Counted from the stretch's first letter, positions 36,069-45,632 are shown. The stretch is DNA of 64,000 nt from TA-21 sp035620895 (GCA_035620895.1 DASPFY010000009.1:62001-126000); one strand, 5' to 3'. The notes: generated by a model not told the origin, from the sequence alone. Program-made: numbers and translations.

Positions 36069-36400
36069 TCATGGTTCACCTTTTGTTAAATAATTTTCCA
36101 ACCTGTTAACAAACCATGTCCATCCTTGTCAATGTTCGTTATATTTTTCTCTATCATCCTCAGTCAAACTGCATGCCTTAGGATAACTTTTGTCCTAAAA
36201 AATCCATTTGGCTTGGCGGAAAACTCCATAGTTGCACTTCTCAATTACCAAGGTTTGTAGACATAGCATCTATTACTGTCTGCTTAATATCTCCATCTTC
36301 AACGTAGCGTATTTCTACAGTGTGAGGATTCGATGATTCATTTACTAGCGGAAAAGTCGATAAACTCCCATTTTTCGATGTTTTACCCCATTTCTAAGTT
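36069..36400 (-). pseudogene. Degraded AHSA1/SRPBCC-domain gene
   Basis: On the minus strand, separated pieces read EIRYVEDGDIKQTVIDAM, then MEFSAKPNGFFRTKV, then LTEDDREKYNEH, a TGA, and QGWTWFVNRLENYLTKGEP with a stop at 36069. The final segment is the characteristic end of AHSA1/SRPBCC proteins. At least two frame changes and two in-frame stops separate the pieces, so the gene is dead. The upstream end near 36400 is approximate. Confidence 0.75.
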
Positions 36401-36487
36401 CTGCTTATCCCGCTGATTCCTAAATGAATCTGATGTGCTTGTGGAAAATCTAAATATTATAGTAAAGCAAATCCATAGCTACCAAAT

Positions 36488-37468
36488 ATGGCAAACCAGG
36501 AGGAATTGCGACAACCAAGAAGAAATATCTCCGGAAGTATCATTATGGCAACTATAATTAAAACGGTGCTATTGACTTCACTTTCCGTAATACTTCTGAC
36601 TGACTCAACAGCTCCAATGGTGAAAGCAATTGATCTATTCGCGGAATCAGATGGTTCTGTTGACGCTGCTGCGGCTGAGGTCTATATCTCAGATGATAAT
36701 AACGACAACAGTGATGGCGGAGGAGCTGCTGCGGCTGGCTCGACAAGGGACAACAACAATGAAGAGAAGAAAACAGGTTGGTCTGATATTGAACATGTTA
36801 GTGATGCAAACAATAACACGATGGTTGATTACAAAAATCTCTTTGGCATGGATATAGGCAAAGTCTATAATCCGAACTTTGTCGATAATGCTGACTGGTT
36901 CCTTGACAGCAGCAATTATGAAGACCACGTAGATTACTATCTGATACCGTACAACTACGATTGGCACTTTTACTCTAAAATATCTGCGCCTTGGTATGGA
37001 TGCGAAGCTCAGAGTAAGGCGATGCTTGTGACTGCTAAAAAATACAACGAAACAGGGGATTCAGAATACCTAGAATTTTCCAAAAAAGTATTCAACGGCT
37101 TAAATTCTCCTGTTCTGAATCATGATGGCTGGCTTTTGGGAGTAGCGAGTGAAAAAAATAATGCTAAAATACTGAACAGTCAGCTGTTTTGTGTTGCAAA
37201 CCTTATGACTTACTACGAATATACCGGGGACGAGCGAGCACTGAAACTATTCAAAAAGGGTGTAAACGTACTGGAGAAAAATATCAATGACCTATCTGCA
37301 GATTGTGGAACATACTACTCTTTGTCTAAGAATAGGTTTGTATCACACCAGCAGCATCCTGAATACATCAAGATGCTGGAAAGGTTGTATTTGATGACGG
37401 AAAGCAACACGCTGAAAAATACACTGGACAAATGGCGGCATGACTATCTGTTTCCTTGTTATTCTTGA
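36488..37468 (+). CDS. Secreted D-glucuronyl C5-epimerase-like protein
   Basis: A 326-residue exported protein: signal segment (about residues 18-48), a low-complexity linker rich in A, D, N and G (residues about 58-95), then a helical-barrel domain. The blocks YYLIPYNYDWHFYSKIS, APWYGCEAQSKAMLV, LNSQLFCVANLMTYYEYTGD and NRFVSHQQHPEYIKMLERLY match the C-terminal domain of D-glucuronyl C5-epimerases, which convert glucuronic to iduronic acid within polysaccharides. Its presence suggests uronic-acid-containing surface glycans. The catalytic tyrosines are plausible but not proven. Confidence 0.7.
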   Translation: MANQEELRQPRRNISGSIIMATIIKTVLLTSLSVILLTDSTAPMVKAIDLFAESDGSVDAAAAEVYISDDNNDNSDGGGAAAAGSTRDNNNEEKKTGWSDIEHVSDANNNTMVDYKNLFGMDIGKVYNPNFVDNADWFLDSSNYEDHVDYYLIPYNYDWHFYSKISAPWYGCEAQSKAMLVTAKKYNETGDSEYLEFSKKVFNGLNSPVLNHDGWLLGVASEKNNAKILNSQLFCVANLMTYYEYTGDERALKLFKKGVNVLEKNINDLSADCGTYYSLSKNRFVSHQQHPEYIKMLERLYLMTESNTLKNTLDKWRHDYLFPCYS

Positions 37469-37742
37469 GCTTCCTGACTAACCATTCTAACAAGAGATAT
37501 TTTTTCAATAGTTCTATCATTCTCTTTCTTAGGTTTGGTCTTTTGTTTTAGCTCATCGTGATCAATTCAATAGTAGGAATCTAAACTATCTAGGTATATT
37601 TTATTTTCTCCTCTCCATTGTTTTAAATATTTTATTTCTTAGATAATGCATTTTAAAATATTTTGGATTATTCTTTCTCCAGATAATTAATTAATTATAA
37701 CTATTTGTATAATCATAAATATGATAAGATATGAAATAATCT

Positions 37743-38216
37743 ATGAATGAAATAAGGAAAATTCCAGAAGGTTATCATTCGATTACACCCGCTCTAATTG
37801 TGAAAAATGGAGATGAAGCAATAGAATTTTATAAAAATGGTTTTGGTGCTGAAGAGCGATGTCGTATGAAAGGTCCAGATGGTAGGGTTGCTCATGCTGA
37901 ATTAAAGTTACGAGATTCTGTCTTTATGTTGTCAGATGAATATCCGGAGATGAAGTGTCATTCTCCAAAATCGATAGGTGGAAGTCCAGTATCCATGTAT
38001 GTATATGTCGATGATGTCGATGCTCTATTCAGTAAAGCAGTTTCAGCGGGGGCCAAAGTCCTGGATCCTGTCAAAGATCAATTCTGGGGAGATCGTCATG
38101 GTAGACTGGAAGACCCATTTGGACATCTCTGGTCAATAGCGACACATAAAAAAGATCTTTCAGAAGAGGAAATGAAGAGTGCTGCTGAAGCTGCTTTCTC
38201 TCAAATGTCAAAGTAA
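37743..38216 (+). CDS. Glyoxalase/VOC-fold protein, PhnB/YdeC-like
   Basis: A 157-residue VOC (glyoxalase-fold) protein with two beta-alpha-beta-beta-beta units: HSITPALIVKNGDEAIEFYK and MYVYVDDVDALFSKAVSAGA. FWGDRHGRLEDPFGHLWSIA is the usual closing strand. The family includes uncharacterised dioxygenase-like and resistance proteins. The putative metal ligands H18 and the E of GRLEDPFG are present, but the substrate is unknown. ATG at 37743. Confidence 0.9.
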   Translation: MNEIRKIPEGYHSITPALIVKNGDEAIEFYKNGFGAEERCRMKGPDGRVAHAELKLRDSVFMLSDEYPEMKCHSPKSIGGSPVSMYVYVDDVDALFSKAVSAGAKVLDPVKDQFWGDRHGRLEDPFGHLWSIATHKKDLSEEEMKSAAEAAFSQMSK

Positions 38217-38413
38217 ATTTTTACTTCCCATTTTTTTGTTAGAATGTTTTGGTATTTGGAGCTAAGTTGGAATATAGATTTTTAGTTTAAAGTATTACTT
38301 TATGTCCGACAGTCAAATTGTTTTGTCCAGCAATCTAGTAACAAAACCTTGAACTTGATACTATATATTGTTGATGAACAAACGTATCCTACATAAATAC
38401 AAATCTGGTTTAT

Positions 38414-38776
38414 ATGGAAAATATAGTGATCAATTTTGCTGGTGATAAATTTCTTGCACAAGCCGTGAAAAGTTACCTATCCTCTCAGGAAGTAGTCTCT
38501 AGTATCTATATGATACCCCATAGTGATGAGATAAGCGTATGGTTTGAAAAAAATAATAAAAGAAATGGAAAGAAGGTTATTTTGGATATTTTACGAAATT
38601 ATTTAATTTCCCATAATTTAACTAGATACCGAATCATGGAATTGGAGAATATTCTTACCGTGGGGATTCCAAAAAGGATTGATGAAATATCAAATCTTCT
38701 CATGTGCGAAATTTGTGGTTGGAGGGTAAACACAGAAGAGGAGTTACTTATCCATAGGAGAACACACTGGATTTAG
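38414..38776 (+). CDS. Protein with C-terminal classical C2H2 finger
   Basis: A 120-residue protein. Residues 1-90 form a mixed alpha/beta domain with no recognised family. The last 25 residues are a textbook C2H2 finger: CEICGWRVNTEEELLIHRRT then H, with C-x2-C-x12-H-x3-H spacing. Classical fingers of this kind are rare outside eukaryotes but occur in archaea. It may bind DNA or RNA. A related single-finger peptide is encoded at 45537-45632. Confidence 0.75.
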   Translation: MENIVINFAGDKFLAQAVKSYLSSQEVVSSIYMIPHSDEISVWFEKNNKRNGKKVILDILRNYLISHNLTRYRIMELENILTVGIPKRIDEISNLLMCEICGWRVNTEEELLIHRRTHWI

Positions 38777-38836
38777 AAGGGCTGTATAATAGTATTAGTA
38801 TATATTTAAAAGAAGCGCAAATTTAGTCTGATTTCC

Positions 38837-40066
38837 ATGTATGTTCCGATATTAGTTATTTTTATTGGTATAGGTATATTTTCTTTCTTAATAACACAAT
38901 CCTTTCTCTCTGATGCAAATTTGTTTTCCATATTTTTCGGTTTACTAAGTGATATTCATCACTTGATTTCAAAGTCTACAGATGTGGTAGAAATAATACA
39001 GCACATAAATGCAGAAAATGATATCAATAAGGGTAACAATATTAGTGTTATTACTTCACGAGAGGGAATCAATGAAAATACTACAGTTGGGCTCTGGACG
39101 CCTATGAATACCAGTTTTGCTCTTCAGCATCTAAAAAGGGCAGAACAGGAAAAAGCAATGGAAATCCTTCTCAAAAAGGGCTATGAGGAGTACTATTATG
39201 TAATGAATAACTTTGAAGATCCTAAATCTCTAAAAATCACGGATGATTTGTTAGACACTGCAAATAAAACCAATTTAAAAATAATAATTATTCTCTTACC
39301 TCCATCTGAAGGGGGCCCTAGTACCAGTTACAATTGGAATGGCTGGATTAAATATTTTAATTCTCTTGAAAGGAAATATCCAAGATCATTTGAGGGTTTT
39401 ACGATCGATGATTTCAACTGGATAAGTACGAGATCTGATACTAAATTCAGGAACAATATAGATTTCATGGAATATACCGAGCTCTCCAAGGAGCTTAAAC
39501 ATAAAAGTAAAGACGTAATGTTTTATCCAACAGTTTATTTTGAAGGCACAAAAACTGGAATAGTTGTGAAGAAATACAATAATTTTATTGATGGTTTAGT
39601 GGTGGCCAGTGGATGTTATTATAATGTCTCAATCTTAGAAAGGCAGTTGGAAATATTCTCAGAAATTTTTGACAAGCCTATGAGATATGTGGTGTATCCC
39701 ACAATAACATATAACTACTCTAAACTTGATTACAGTCCTCCCACAGATCGCCTCATAATGGCTACGCTATCAATCGCATTAAATTCATCAGATGGAATAA
39801 TTATTTGGCGTGACGCTGATAATCCTGTTATACAGGAACATATGGAAAATAGGTATGACGAACAGTATCTCTCCAATATCTCAAATTATAAGGACGTGCA
39901 GATAAGTGATGAGAATATAGATACTAATAGCAAGTTCAGTATCTCAAATAAGGTACACAATAGTTGTAATAGTTGGAGTAAAAAATACAATGATGCATAT
40001 GATAAGTGGACCAAACTATCTGAAGAAGAAGAAGAAAATGAATGGAAAAAGAACATACTGCATTAG
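38837..40066 (+). CDS. Exported TIM-barrel-like protein of unknown function
   Basis: A 409-residue protein with an N-terminal membrane anchor (residues about 3-22). The domain from about 85 to 345 alternates beta strands and helices as in a TIM barrel: LWTPMNTSFALQHL, YEEYYYVMNNFED, LKIIIILLPPSEGG, FEGFTIDDFNWIS, VMFYPTVYFEG and DGIIIWRDADNP. The acidic pair in FTIDDFNW sits where a glycosidase would carry catalytic residues, so a DUF4434/GH-like enzyme is possible. The C-terminus is acidic and low-complexity. A 12-bp repeat overlaps the stop. Confidence 0.65.
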   Translation: MYVPILVIFIGIGIFSFLITQSFLSDANLFSIFFGLLSDIHHLISKSTDVVEIIQHINAENDINKGNNISVITSREGINENTTVGLWTPMNTSFALQHLKRAEQEKAMEILLKKGYEEYYYVMNNFEDPKSLKITDDLLDTANKTNLKIIIILLPPSEGGPSTSYNWNGWIKYFNSLERKYPRSFEGFTIDDFNWISTRSDTKFRNNIDFMEYTELSKELKHKSKDVMFYPTVYFEGTKTGIVVKKYNNFIDGLVVASGCYYNVSILERQLEIFSEIFDKPMRYVVYPTITYNYSKLDYSPPTDRLIMATLSIALNSSDGIIIWRDADNPVIQEHMENRYDEQYLSNISNYKDVQISDENIDTNSKFSISNKVHNSCNSWSKKYNDAYDKWTKLSEEEEENEWKKNILH

Positions 40067-40098
40067 CTATCAAATTAGCTATCAAATTAGCTATCAAA
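40063..40098 (+). repeat. 12-bp tandem repeat, three copies, across a stop codon
   Basis: The unit ttagctatcaaa occurs three times at 40063-40074, 40075-40086 and 40087-40098. The first copy supplies the TAG stop of the 38837-40066 gene, and the other two follow in the 3' untranslated region. Confidence 0.95.
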
Positions 40099-40204
40099 CT
40101 TAAGTTCTAGTTAAATTACTAATCTATTTAACGTATGACTTTATTAGTTACAGGAAATTAGTATCAATCTTTTATAGAAGTAAATCAACACAAATATCGT
40201 GCTG

Positions 40205-41398
40205 TTATTTTAGATGGTCTAATGCCTTAGTCTCCCCCTGTTTAATCAATTCTTTAATTGTATCGACAGAAAAGTCGGCGTTTTGTAGGGGGTATGGTAT
40301 TTCTGGATTAATCCTGGTGATTCTATGTAGCTTTAGGATTTTGGCACCATGTTTTTGGACAAGTGTTGAATGTTCCTTAGTGATGTAGTCAATTTTATCC
40401 TTATCTATCTTAGATTTTTCAGATTCCTCAAATATGTCATATAATGTTTCAATTAAATTTACCTGTCTTGTTATCAATCTAGACATTTTTTCAAGACTTT
40501 GAGTCTTATCACTAAACATAATATCTTTAGCCCTTGACATGACTTCACTCATATTCGCAGGGAGCTTTTCTATTTTTTTCGGATAATTTTCTACAACGAA
40601 AATATTTTTGTTTTTGCTTGGGGATGCTACCATTACCTCCCGTATTGGTGTATTACTCAATAGCGACCCATCCCAAGCAAACGTACCATCACTTACTTCC
40701 ACCCATGGAAAGCCATATTGTGGATAACCGATAGTGGCGAGAAGGTGCTTCATTTCAATAGGTTTTTTATAACTATCGAAGATAAGTGCTTCTGCAGTAA
40801 GTACGTCAACTGCTGTAATAATAAGACGGGTATTACCGTTACTATTACTGTTACTATTATTAGCATTGGGATCAATTTGTTGTGCGTTTGGGGAAAGTTT
40901 TTTAAAATCTATATATTTCTCGATTGTGTTTCTTATAATAGAATTGTCATATATATAAGTCCATTTCCAAGGTGGCTGAACGTATTCCTGTGGATGTGAT
41001 GGATTTAAATTAGAAATATTGAAATTAAGCCATCTCGGGATGAAAAAATTAGGAACTCCAAAAAATGCTGCGTTTATAGACGCCGTAGGCGATCTCCTCA
41101 ATTTGGTTTGATGTTTTTGATAGTCGAAATCAAAGGTGAAGATGTCAGGTATTATGTTGTAGCTGCTTTGTGCCAAATCTAGCCAAAAATCTTCTAAATC
41201 CTTCTCTGGTTTATCGTTCCTGCTTCCTGCAGCTATTGCACCGTTTATACCACCTATTGAAGTTCCTGCTATTATGTCAAATTTTATATTTTTTTTTGCA
41301 AATGCTTTGAAAGCTCCACAAGCAAAAGCACCTAAGGAACCACCGCCCTGCAATATCAATACATTTTCGACTCCCTTTTCATGCCTATGATTGACCAT
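40205..41398 (-). CDS. Patatin-like phospholipase
   Basis: A 397-residue patatin-family lipid acyl hydrolase. The oxyanion hole GGGSLGAFACGAF, the nucleophile elbow AGTSIGGINGAI (Ser in GTSIG) and the catalytic Asp in WDGSLLSNTPIREV form the complete Ser-Asp dyad. A polar Asn/Ser-rich insert (residues about 186-196) separates two parts of the domain. The C-terminal 130 residues are helical. No signal peptide, so it acts at the cytoplasmic membrane face or in the cytoplasm. ATG at 41398. Confidence 0.92.
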   Translation of the reverse strand: MVNHRHEKGVENVLILQGGGSLGAFACGAFKAFAKKNIKFDIIAGTSIGGINGAIAAGSRNDKPEKDLEDFWLDLAQSSYNIIPDIFTFDFDYQKHQTKLRRSPTASINAAFFGVPNFFIPRWLNFNISNLNPSHPQEYVQPPWKWTYIYDNSIIRNTIEKYIDFKKLSPNAQQIDPNANNSNSNSNGNTRLIITAVDVLTAEALIFDSYKKPIEMKHLLATIGYPQYGFPWVEVSDGTFAWDGSLLSNTPIREVMVASPSKNKNIFVVENYPKKIEKLPANMSEVMSRAKDIMFSDKTQSLEKMSRLITRQVNLIETLYDIFEESEKSKIDKDKIDYITKEHSTLVQKHGAKILKLHRITRINPEIPYPLQNADFSVDTIKELIKQGETKALDHLK

Positions 41399-41621
41399 TA
41401 CAGTTACTTGTATTACAAATAATCTTAACGTTTTCTTTCTGAAAAACTTGTGGACACAGAATTTAATTAACAGCTATTAAGTTGCGGTGGAAAGGGAATT
41501 TGTGATGAGGAATACCGTCATATGTTTGTTCGAGCTATTGTAACTTTACCTTCTGATAGCATAATCTTGAACTGAACTTACATGTATAAACTATTAAAAC
41601 AATGTTGTCCAAGTGGTTTTG

Positions 41622-41906
41622 ATGAATAAAGAACTATATATTGGAACCGTAACTTTAGTGTTCGCGTTTGCATTAATCTATGTGCCAATAGGTTATGCAC
41701 AAAATCTGACGACAAATGCCTCGAATGCTGTGGGTAATATGACAGCCTCAGCTAACCAGACTGCTTCTGAACTCGGACAAAACGCTACTGAAATCGGTGG
41801 AGATATACTCAATAAAACCGGTGAAGGAGTTAAAGGGTTTCTAGGCGGAGCTGCAGATGTAGTCAGTAATATTAGTGAAGAAGTCAAAGAGGGCGTAGGA
41901 AAATAA
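41622..41906 (+). CDS. Small exported sequon-rich helical protein
   Basis: An exported protein of about 94 residues: signal peptide to about residue 27 (VFAFALIYVPIGYAQ), then an amphipathic helical mature region. Seven N-x-S/T sequons (for example NLTTNAS, NMTASANQTA, NATE, NKTG, NISEE) occur in about 65 residues, so heavy N-glycosylation outside the cell is likely. A comparable protein lies at 49228-49440. ATG 41622 is preferred over GTG 41613. The role may be surface-layer or cell-wall associated. Confidence 0.65.
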   Translation: MNKELYIGTVTLVFAFALIYVPIGYAQNLTTNASNAVGNMTASANQTASELGQNATEIGGDILNKTGEGVKGFLGGAADVVSNISEEVKEGVGK

Positions 41907-42176
41907 GCAAATCTTTCATAATTTTTTTATGCAGATATGTTTGCACCTTACATTTAAAAGAAGTATGAATTTAAAAATATTAAAGAATAAATGATACGAC
42001 ATCTCGATAGAATTAGTTTATAATATTTTTTAAATGTGGAATCAATCTTGCTGGTGACTTAACTTTTGAAATACTGTTTCTTCGGCGAATCCACAAATAT
42101 AATAATAATAAAAAATATAATGCTTCATTCTAACTAAAAGTTGAATATAATTGATTACTCATTTTAGTGTGGGGTT

Positions 42177-43277
42177 TTGTCCGGTAGGGATGGAAGTTTG
42201 AAATATTCTAAAAATAACATTCCAAATAATAGTATGAACCTAAGAAAAATGAATAGAATGAACGTAAATGAAATGATTTTACTTCTAAATCCGAATTCTC
42301 AAGGAGGTAACACAGGAAAAAATTGGATCACAACTTATAATAAAGTTAAGGAATTTCTACCTAAAAATCATAGGATCATTTTTACCAAGAAATCCAATGA
42401 TGGTATATTTATTACACGTAAGTTACTTCGAAAAGGGTACAAGAATATTGTCGCTATTGGAGGAGATGGTACTATTAGTGAAATTGCGAATGGGTTTTTT
42501 GGTCTTAAATCGCAAAATAAACATATTAAAGATTTTGAAAAATTTAATCTTAATTCCAGACTTAAACCAGTAAATCCAAAAGGTATCATGTATGTAATTC
42601 CATCTGGAAGTCGAAATGTATTAGCAAGGTCTCTTGCGCTAAAACATCAAGGAGTAGGAGCTTTGATGCGTATTAAGCACATGAAGAGACGTAAGATGGA
42701 TGTTATAGCAGCTGTTATAACCGACAAAGATACTCCGTCTTTAACTCATAATAGAATTATTATGAACGCAGCAGAAATTGGTGTTGGAGCTGAGATTATA
42801 GATAGATCCAAGAGAGTAAGGGGAAAAATAAAAAATCGTTTTGTATCTACGATGGCAAGTATAGTTGCAACCGTTCCATCCTACAACAGCAATGAATGCG
42901 ACATAGTAATTGATAGAGATAAAAAAATCTTTTCTAAAATGACAATGGGTGTAGTTTCAAATGGTCGTTTCCTTGGCGGTGGATTCAAAGCAGCGCCCCG
43001 CGCAAAGTTTTCAGATGGATTGATGGATATCATAATATTGACAAATTCAGGGAGTTTCAAAATGCTAGATAAATTAATCGCACTAAAGGGTACTAGTACT
43101 TACAAATATCAAGATGATATACTGTATTATCAAGCTTCAGAAGTCAAGTTCTTGCCAAAAGAGAGAAATGTTACTGTTTCAGTAGATGGTGAACCTATTG
43201 GAATACTTCCAGCAATTTTTAAAAGCTATCGTAATGCCCTGACTATAAAGACTGAGACACATTCATCTAGGATTTAG
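42177..43277 (+). CDS. Diacylglycerol kinase-family lipid kinase
   Basis: A protein of up to 366 residues with the DAGK catalytic domain: ILLLNPNSQGGNTGKNW, IGGDGTISEIANGF (GGDGT nucleotide loop) and IPSGSRNVLARSLAL. The C-terminal part has GVVSNGRFLGGGFKAAPRAK and SDGLMDIIILT, the usual second lobe, and ends VSVDGEPIG. The family phosphorylates diacylglycerol or similar lipids; archaea may use it in ether-lipid metabolism. TTG 42177 opens the frame, but ATG codons at 42234 or later (MNLRKMNRMN) may be the true start. Confidence 0.88.
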   Translation: MSGRDGSLKYSKNNIPNNSMNLRKMNRMNVNEMILLLNPNSQGGNTGKNWITTYNKVKEFLPKNHRIIFTKKSNDGIFITRKLLRKGYKNIVAIGGDGTISEIANGFFGLKSQNKHIKDFEKFNLNSRLKPVNPKGIMYVIPSGSRNVLARSLALKHQGVGALMRIKHMKRRKMDVIAAVITDKDTPSLTHNRIIMNAAEIGVGAEIIDRSKRVRGKIKNRFVSTMASIVATVPSYNSNECDIVIDRDKKIFSKMTMGVVSNGRFLGGGFKAAPRAKFSDGLMDIIILTNSGSFKMLDKLIALKGTSTYKYQDDILYYQASEVKFLPKERNVTVSVDGEPIGILPAIFKSYRNALTIKTETHSSRI

Positions 43278-43454
43278 ATGATTGTTGAATTAACGCATGA
43301 ACTGGATGGAATGAAGATGAAGATTTGGTATAATAGAAAGTTTAAACGATTAAATGTTATGATGATTATTTAATATTTGAGAATTCTATGGATGTGAGGA
43401 TTTAATAGCTTTAGAAATTATTGGAAAGCGAAAATTAGTTATTGGAGCCTTTAT

Positions 43455-44054
43455 TTGTCTAATTTTGTCTTCTTTATTTCCAGTATCAATGGATCTTTTG
43501 CATTGCAATTTACTGACTATACTAGCGAAAAAAATCAAATCCAGTTTCAATATCCTTCGGATTGGCAAATTAAAGAAAATGCCAATAGATTCGACGAAGG
43601 ATCTCAAATAGATATCTCAAATAAAAAAATAGCAGCAGGCAAATTACGAATTCATTTCTATAATGACTTAATAGAGGGCTTTGGCTCAACTAAGTTGGAC
43701 CCTGTATTCACAAAGTTCTATACAGCTACCACGACTGACGACTATGTATATGAATACAAGATAATAGAATCACCGTCTTTTCTTAGTATCGATAGTCAAA
43801 GGACCGGCTCCTTTCTGATGACGTTCAAGCAGAAAAATGAAATCGACCCTATTACTGGAGCAGTGAAATATTGGATCACATTTGTAGGCAATAGTGGATA
43901 CATGATGCAATTCATGGCAACTCCAGAGAATTTTAATACTCCAGATAACATTGAAATTCGTGACCAATTTATAGAATCGATAGTATTCCTTGGACATAGC
44001 AATGCTACAGACACACGTGGAACTATCTCCAGTGTTGTTGGAGTTGCAAAATGA
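43455..44054 (+). CDS. Exported PsbP-like protein, start uncertain
   Basis: A 199-codon frame. The mature part resembles thaumarchaeal PsbP-like secreted proteins: FTDYTSEKNQIQFQYPSDWQ, then GYMMQFMATPENF and a closing IESIVFLGHS. The N-terminus from TTG 43455 is a weak signal without basic residues. In the +1 frame just upstream lies a better signal segment, GKRKLVIGAFICLILSSLFP, but it has no ATG/GTG/TTG start, so the gene may carry a one-base frameshift near 43485. Confidence 0.6.
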   Translation: MSNFVFFISSINGSFALQFTDYTSEKNQIQFQYPSDWQIKENANRFDEGSQIDISNKKIAAGKLRIHFYNDLIEGFGSTKLDPVFTKFYTATTTDDYVYEYKIIESPSFLSIDSQRTGSFLMTFKQKNEIDPITGAVKYWITFVGNSGYMMQFMATPENFNTPDNIEIRDQFIESIVFLGHSNATDTRGTISSVVGVAK

Positions 44055-44244
44055 GTAACTGGTTCACTGATTCACCAATACAATACGATGCAATACTGTA
44101 AGATCCTTTTCCTATGATAGTGCGACCGAGGTAAAGGACAAAATTAAAAATTAGGGTAATCTCCTAAGGTAACTTGATCCGTTTTATGTTACTCATATGA
44201 ATAAACAATGAGACAAGTACCCATTGACTACCAAGATTCACATA

Positions 44245-44901
44245 TTACAGGACAACATTAATACTAACCTCAAGTGCATCTCTAACATTCTTAGTAAACT
44301 CCAAGGTTGTCTTTGTTGTGCGGCTAATATACTTGCCTGAATACCTAACATAATCTAAGTAATCTTTCATCTCATTCTCATACATTATCACATTATCGGC
44401 AACCACCACTGCTCTTTTATTTAGTAAACCATATTCTTCAATAAGTTGAAGATATTTTAGATATTCGCTCTTTGTGGCATCCAAGAAAACCATACTGAAT
44501 TCGGACTTAAGCTTTGGAATCTCTTCTATTGCATCGCCATTAATTACTTGTATTAATTTAGACAATCTTGAATTTTCAATGTTATTTCTTGCTATGGTTG
44601 CAAGTTTCTTATCCTTTTCCACGCTTATTAGAATAGGTTTACTTGGCTTAAAATCAATGTCAAAATTATCTTTTCCGTATATGTAGCCCAACATAGTATT
44701 TGCAATTAAAATTGCCGAATATCCATGCAATGTTCCAATTTCGAGAACCTTCTTTGGTGTATGATCCTTAATAACATCTTGTATGATTTTTCCCTTAATA
44801 GGCCCTATAGAAGGAAGAAAATCCTTTCTTGCCTTTTGTTCAATTTCTGCCAGTATCTTCAATACAGTTTTGTTTACGTCATCCTCTTTACTTCGTTTCA
44901 A
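44245..44901 (-). CDS. O-methyltransferase (family 3, catechol-like)
   Basis: A 218-residue SAM-dependent O-methyltransferase. The Rossmann motifs are KKVLEIGTLHGYSAILIA, ILISVEKDKKLATIARNNIE, INGDAIEEIP and SMVFLDATKSEYLKYLQLI, followed by VVVADNVIMYENE. The D of FLDA and DN correspond to the metal-binding residues in catechol O-methyltransferases. The N-terminal basic MKRSKEDD is unremarkable. The substrate is unknown. ATG at 44901. Confidence 0.88.
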   Translation of the reverse strand: MKRSKEDDVNKTVLKILAEIEQKARKDFLPSIGPIKGKIIQDVIKDHTPKKVLEIGTLHGYSAILIANTMLGYIYGKDNFDIDFKPSKPILISVEKDKKLATIARNNIENSRLSKLIQVINGDAIEEIPKLKSEFSMVFLDATKSEYLKYLQLIEEYGLLNKRAVVVADNVIMYENEMKDYLDYVRYSGKYISRTTKTTLEFTKNVRDALEVSINVVL

Positions 44902-45048
44902 ATTCAGTATTATTTCTCACTTTAATATAAGAAAATTTCGATTCATTTTCTGCCATGAAAGTTCCTTTCTATACGAGAAAGTTGATTGTACAATATCGCA
45001 TACTTGTACCAAGGAAACGGTTATTAAAAATAATGTCAATATTTGTGT

Positions 45049-45465
45049 ATGAGTAAACAATCAAATGAGAAGTTAAGCGATCCTGACATCAGAGAACTGT
45101 TTGAAAGGAAGAATTTTGCCTTTTTATCTTCGTTAATGAAAGATGGCTCTCCGCATGTTACTCCCACCTGGGTTGATATTGAAAATGGTATTATTCTAAT
45201 TAATACTGCATTGGGTAGAATAAAACAGACGAATATTTCGAGAGATCCCAGAGTAGCTTTATCAATAATTGATCAAAATAATCAGTATGAAATGATTACC
45301 ATAAGGGGTGAGGTGATAGATCAAATTACGGGAGACGCAGCTGAAAAACATATCGATAAATTAGCAAGAAAATATATTGACATTGATAAATTTCCACGAA
45401 GGTCAAAAGGAGAACGAAGAGTGATATTAAAGATTAAACCAGAAAAAATATTCCATATGAAGTAG
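45049..45465 (+). CDS. PPOX-class flavin/F420-dependent protein
   Basis: A protein of about 138 residues with a split-barrel flavin/F420-binding fold. FAFLSSLMKDGSPHVTPTWV is the signature of the F420-dependent PPOX subfamily, followed by INTALGRIKQTNISRDPRVA and a beta barrel closing with RVILKIKPEKIF. Thaumarchaea use F420, so F420 is a likely cofactor. ATG 45049 is favoured over the frame start at 45043. The substrate is unknown. Confidence 0.88.
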   Translation: MSKQSNEKLSDPDIRELFERKNFAFLSSLMKDGSPHVTPTWVDIENGIILINTALGRIKQTNISRDPRVALSIIDQNNQYEMITIRGEVIDQITGDAAEKHIDKLARKYIDIDKFPRRSKGERRVILKIKPEKIFHMK

Positions 45466-45536
45466 AACTCCCATTTTGTGTTGTTATGAATGCGCAAGAT
45501 TGAAATCGTTATATTCTATATTGGATATTGTACTAT

Positions 45537-45632
45537 ATGTCTTCGGATAGTCAGGAAAAATGCGCAGCATGCGGAATGACATTCAATACCCAAGAGGAAT
45601 TGAAAGAACATATGCTAGAATTGCACCGATAA
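45537..45632 (+). CDS. 31-residue single C2H2 zinc-finger peptide
   Basis: ATG 45537 opens a 31-codon frame whose only content is a C2H2 finger: CAACGMTFNTQEELKEHMLE, then LH, with C9, C12, H25 and H30 (C-x2-C-x12-H-x4-H). The spacing is canonical and the helix sequence, EELKEHMLELH, is well formed. It lies about 70 bases after the PPOX gene on the same strand. The peptide is short but the motif match is strong. Confidence 0.65.
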   Translation: MSSDSQEKCAACGMTFNTQEELKEHMLELHR

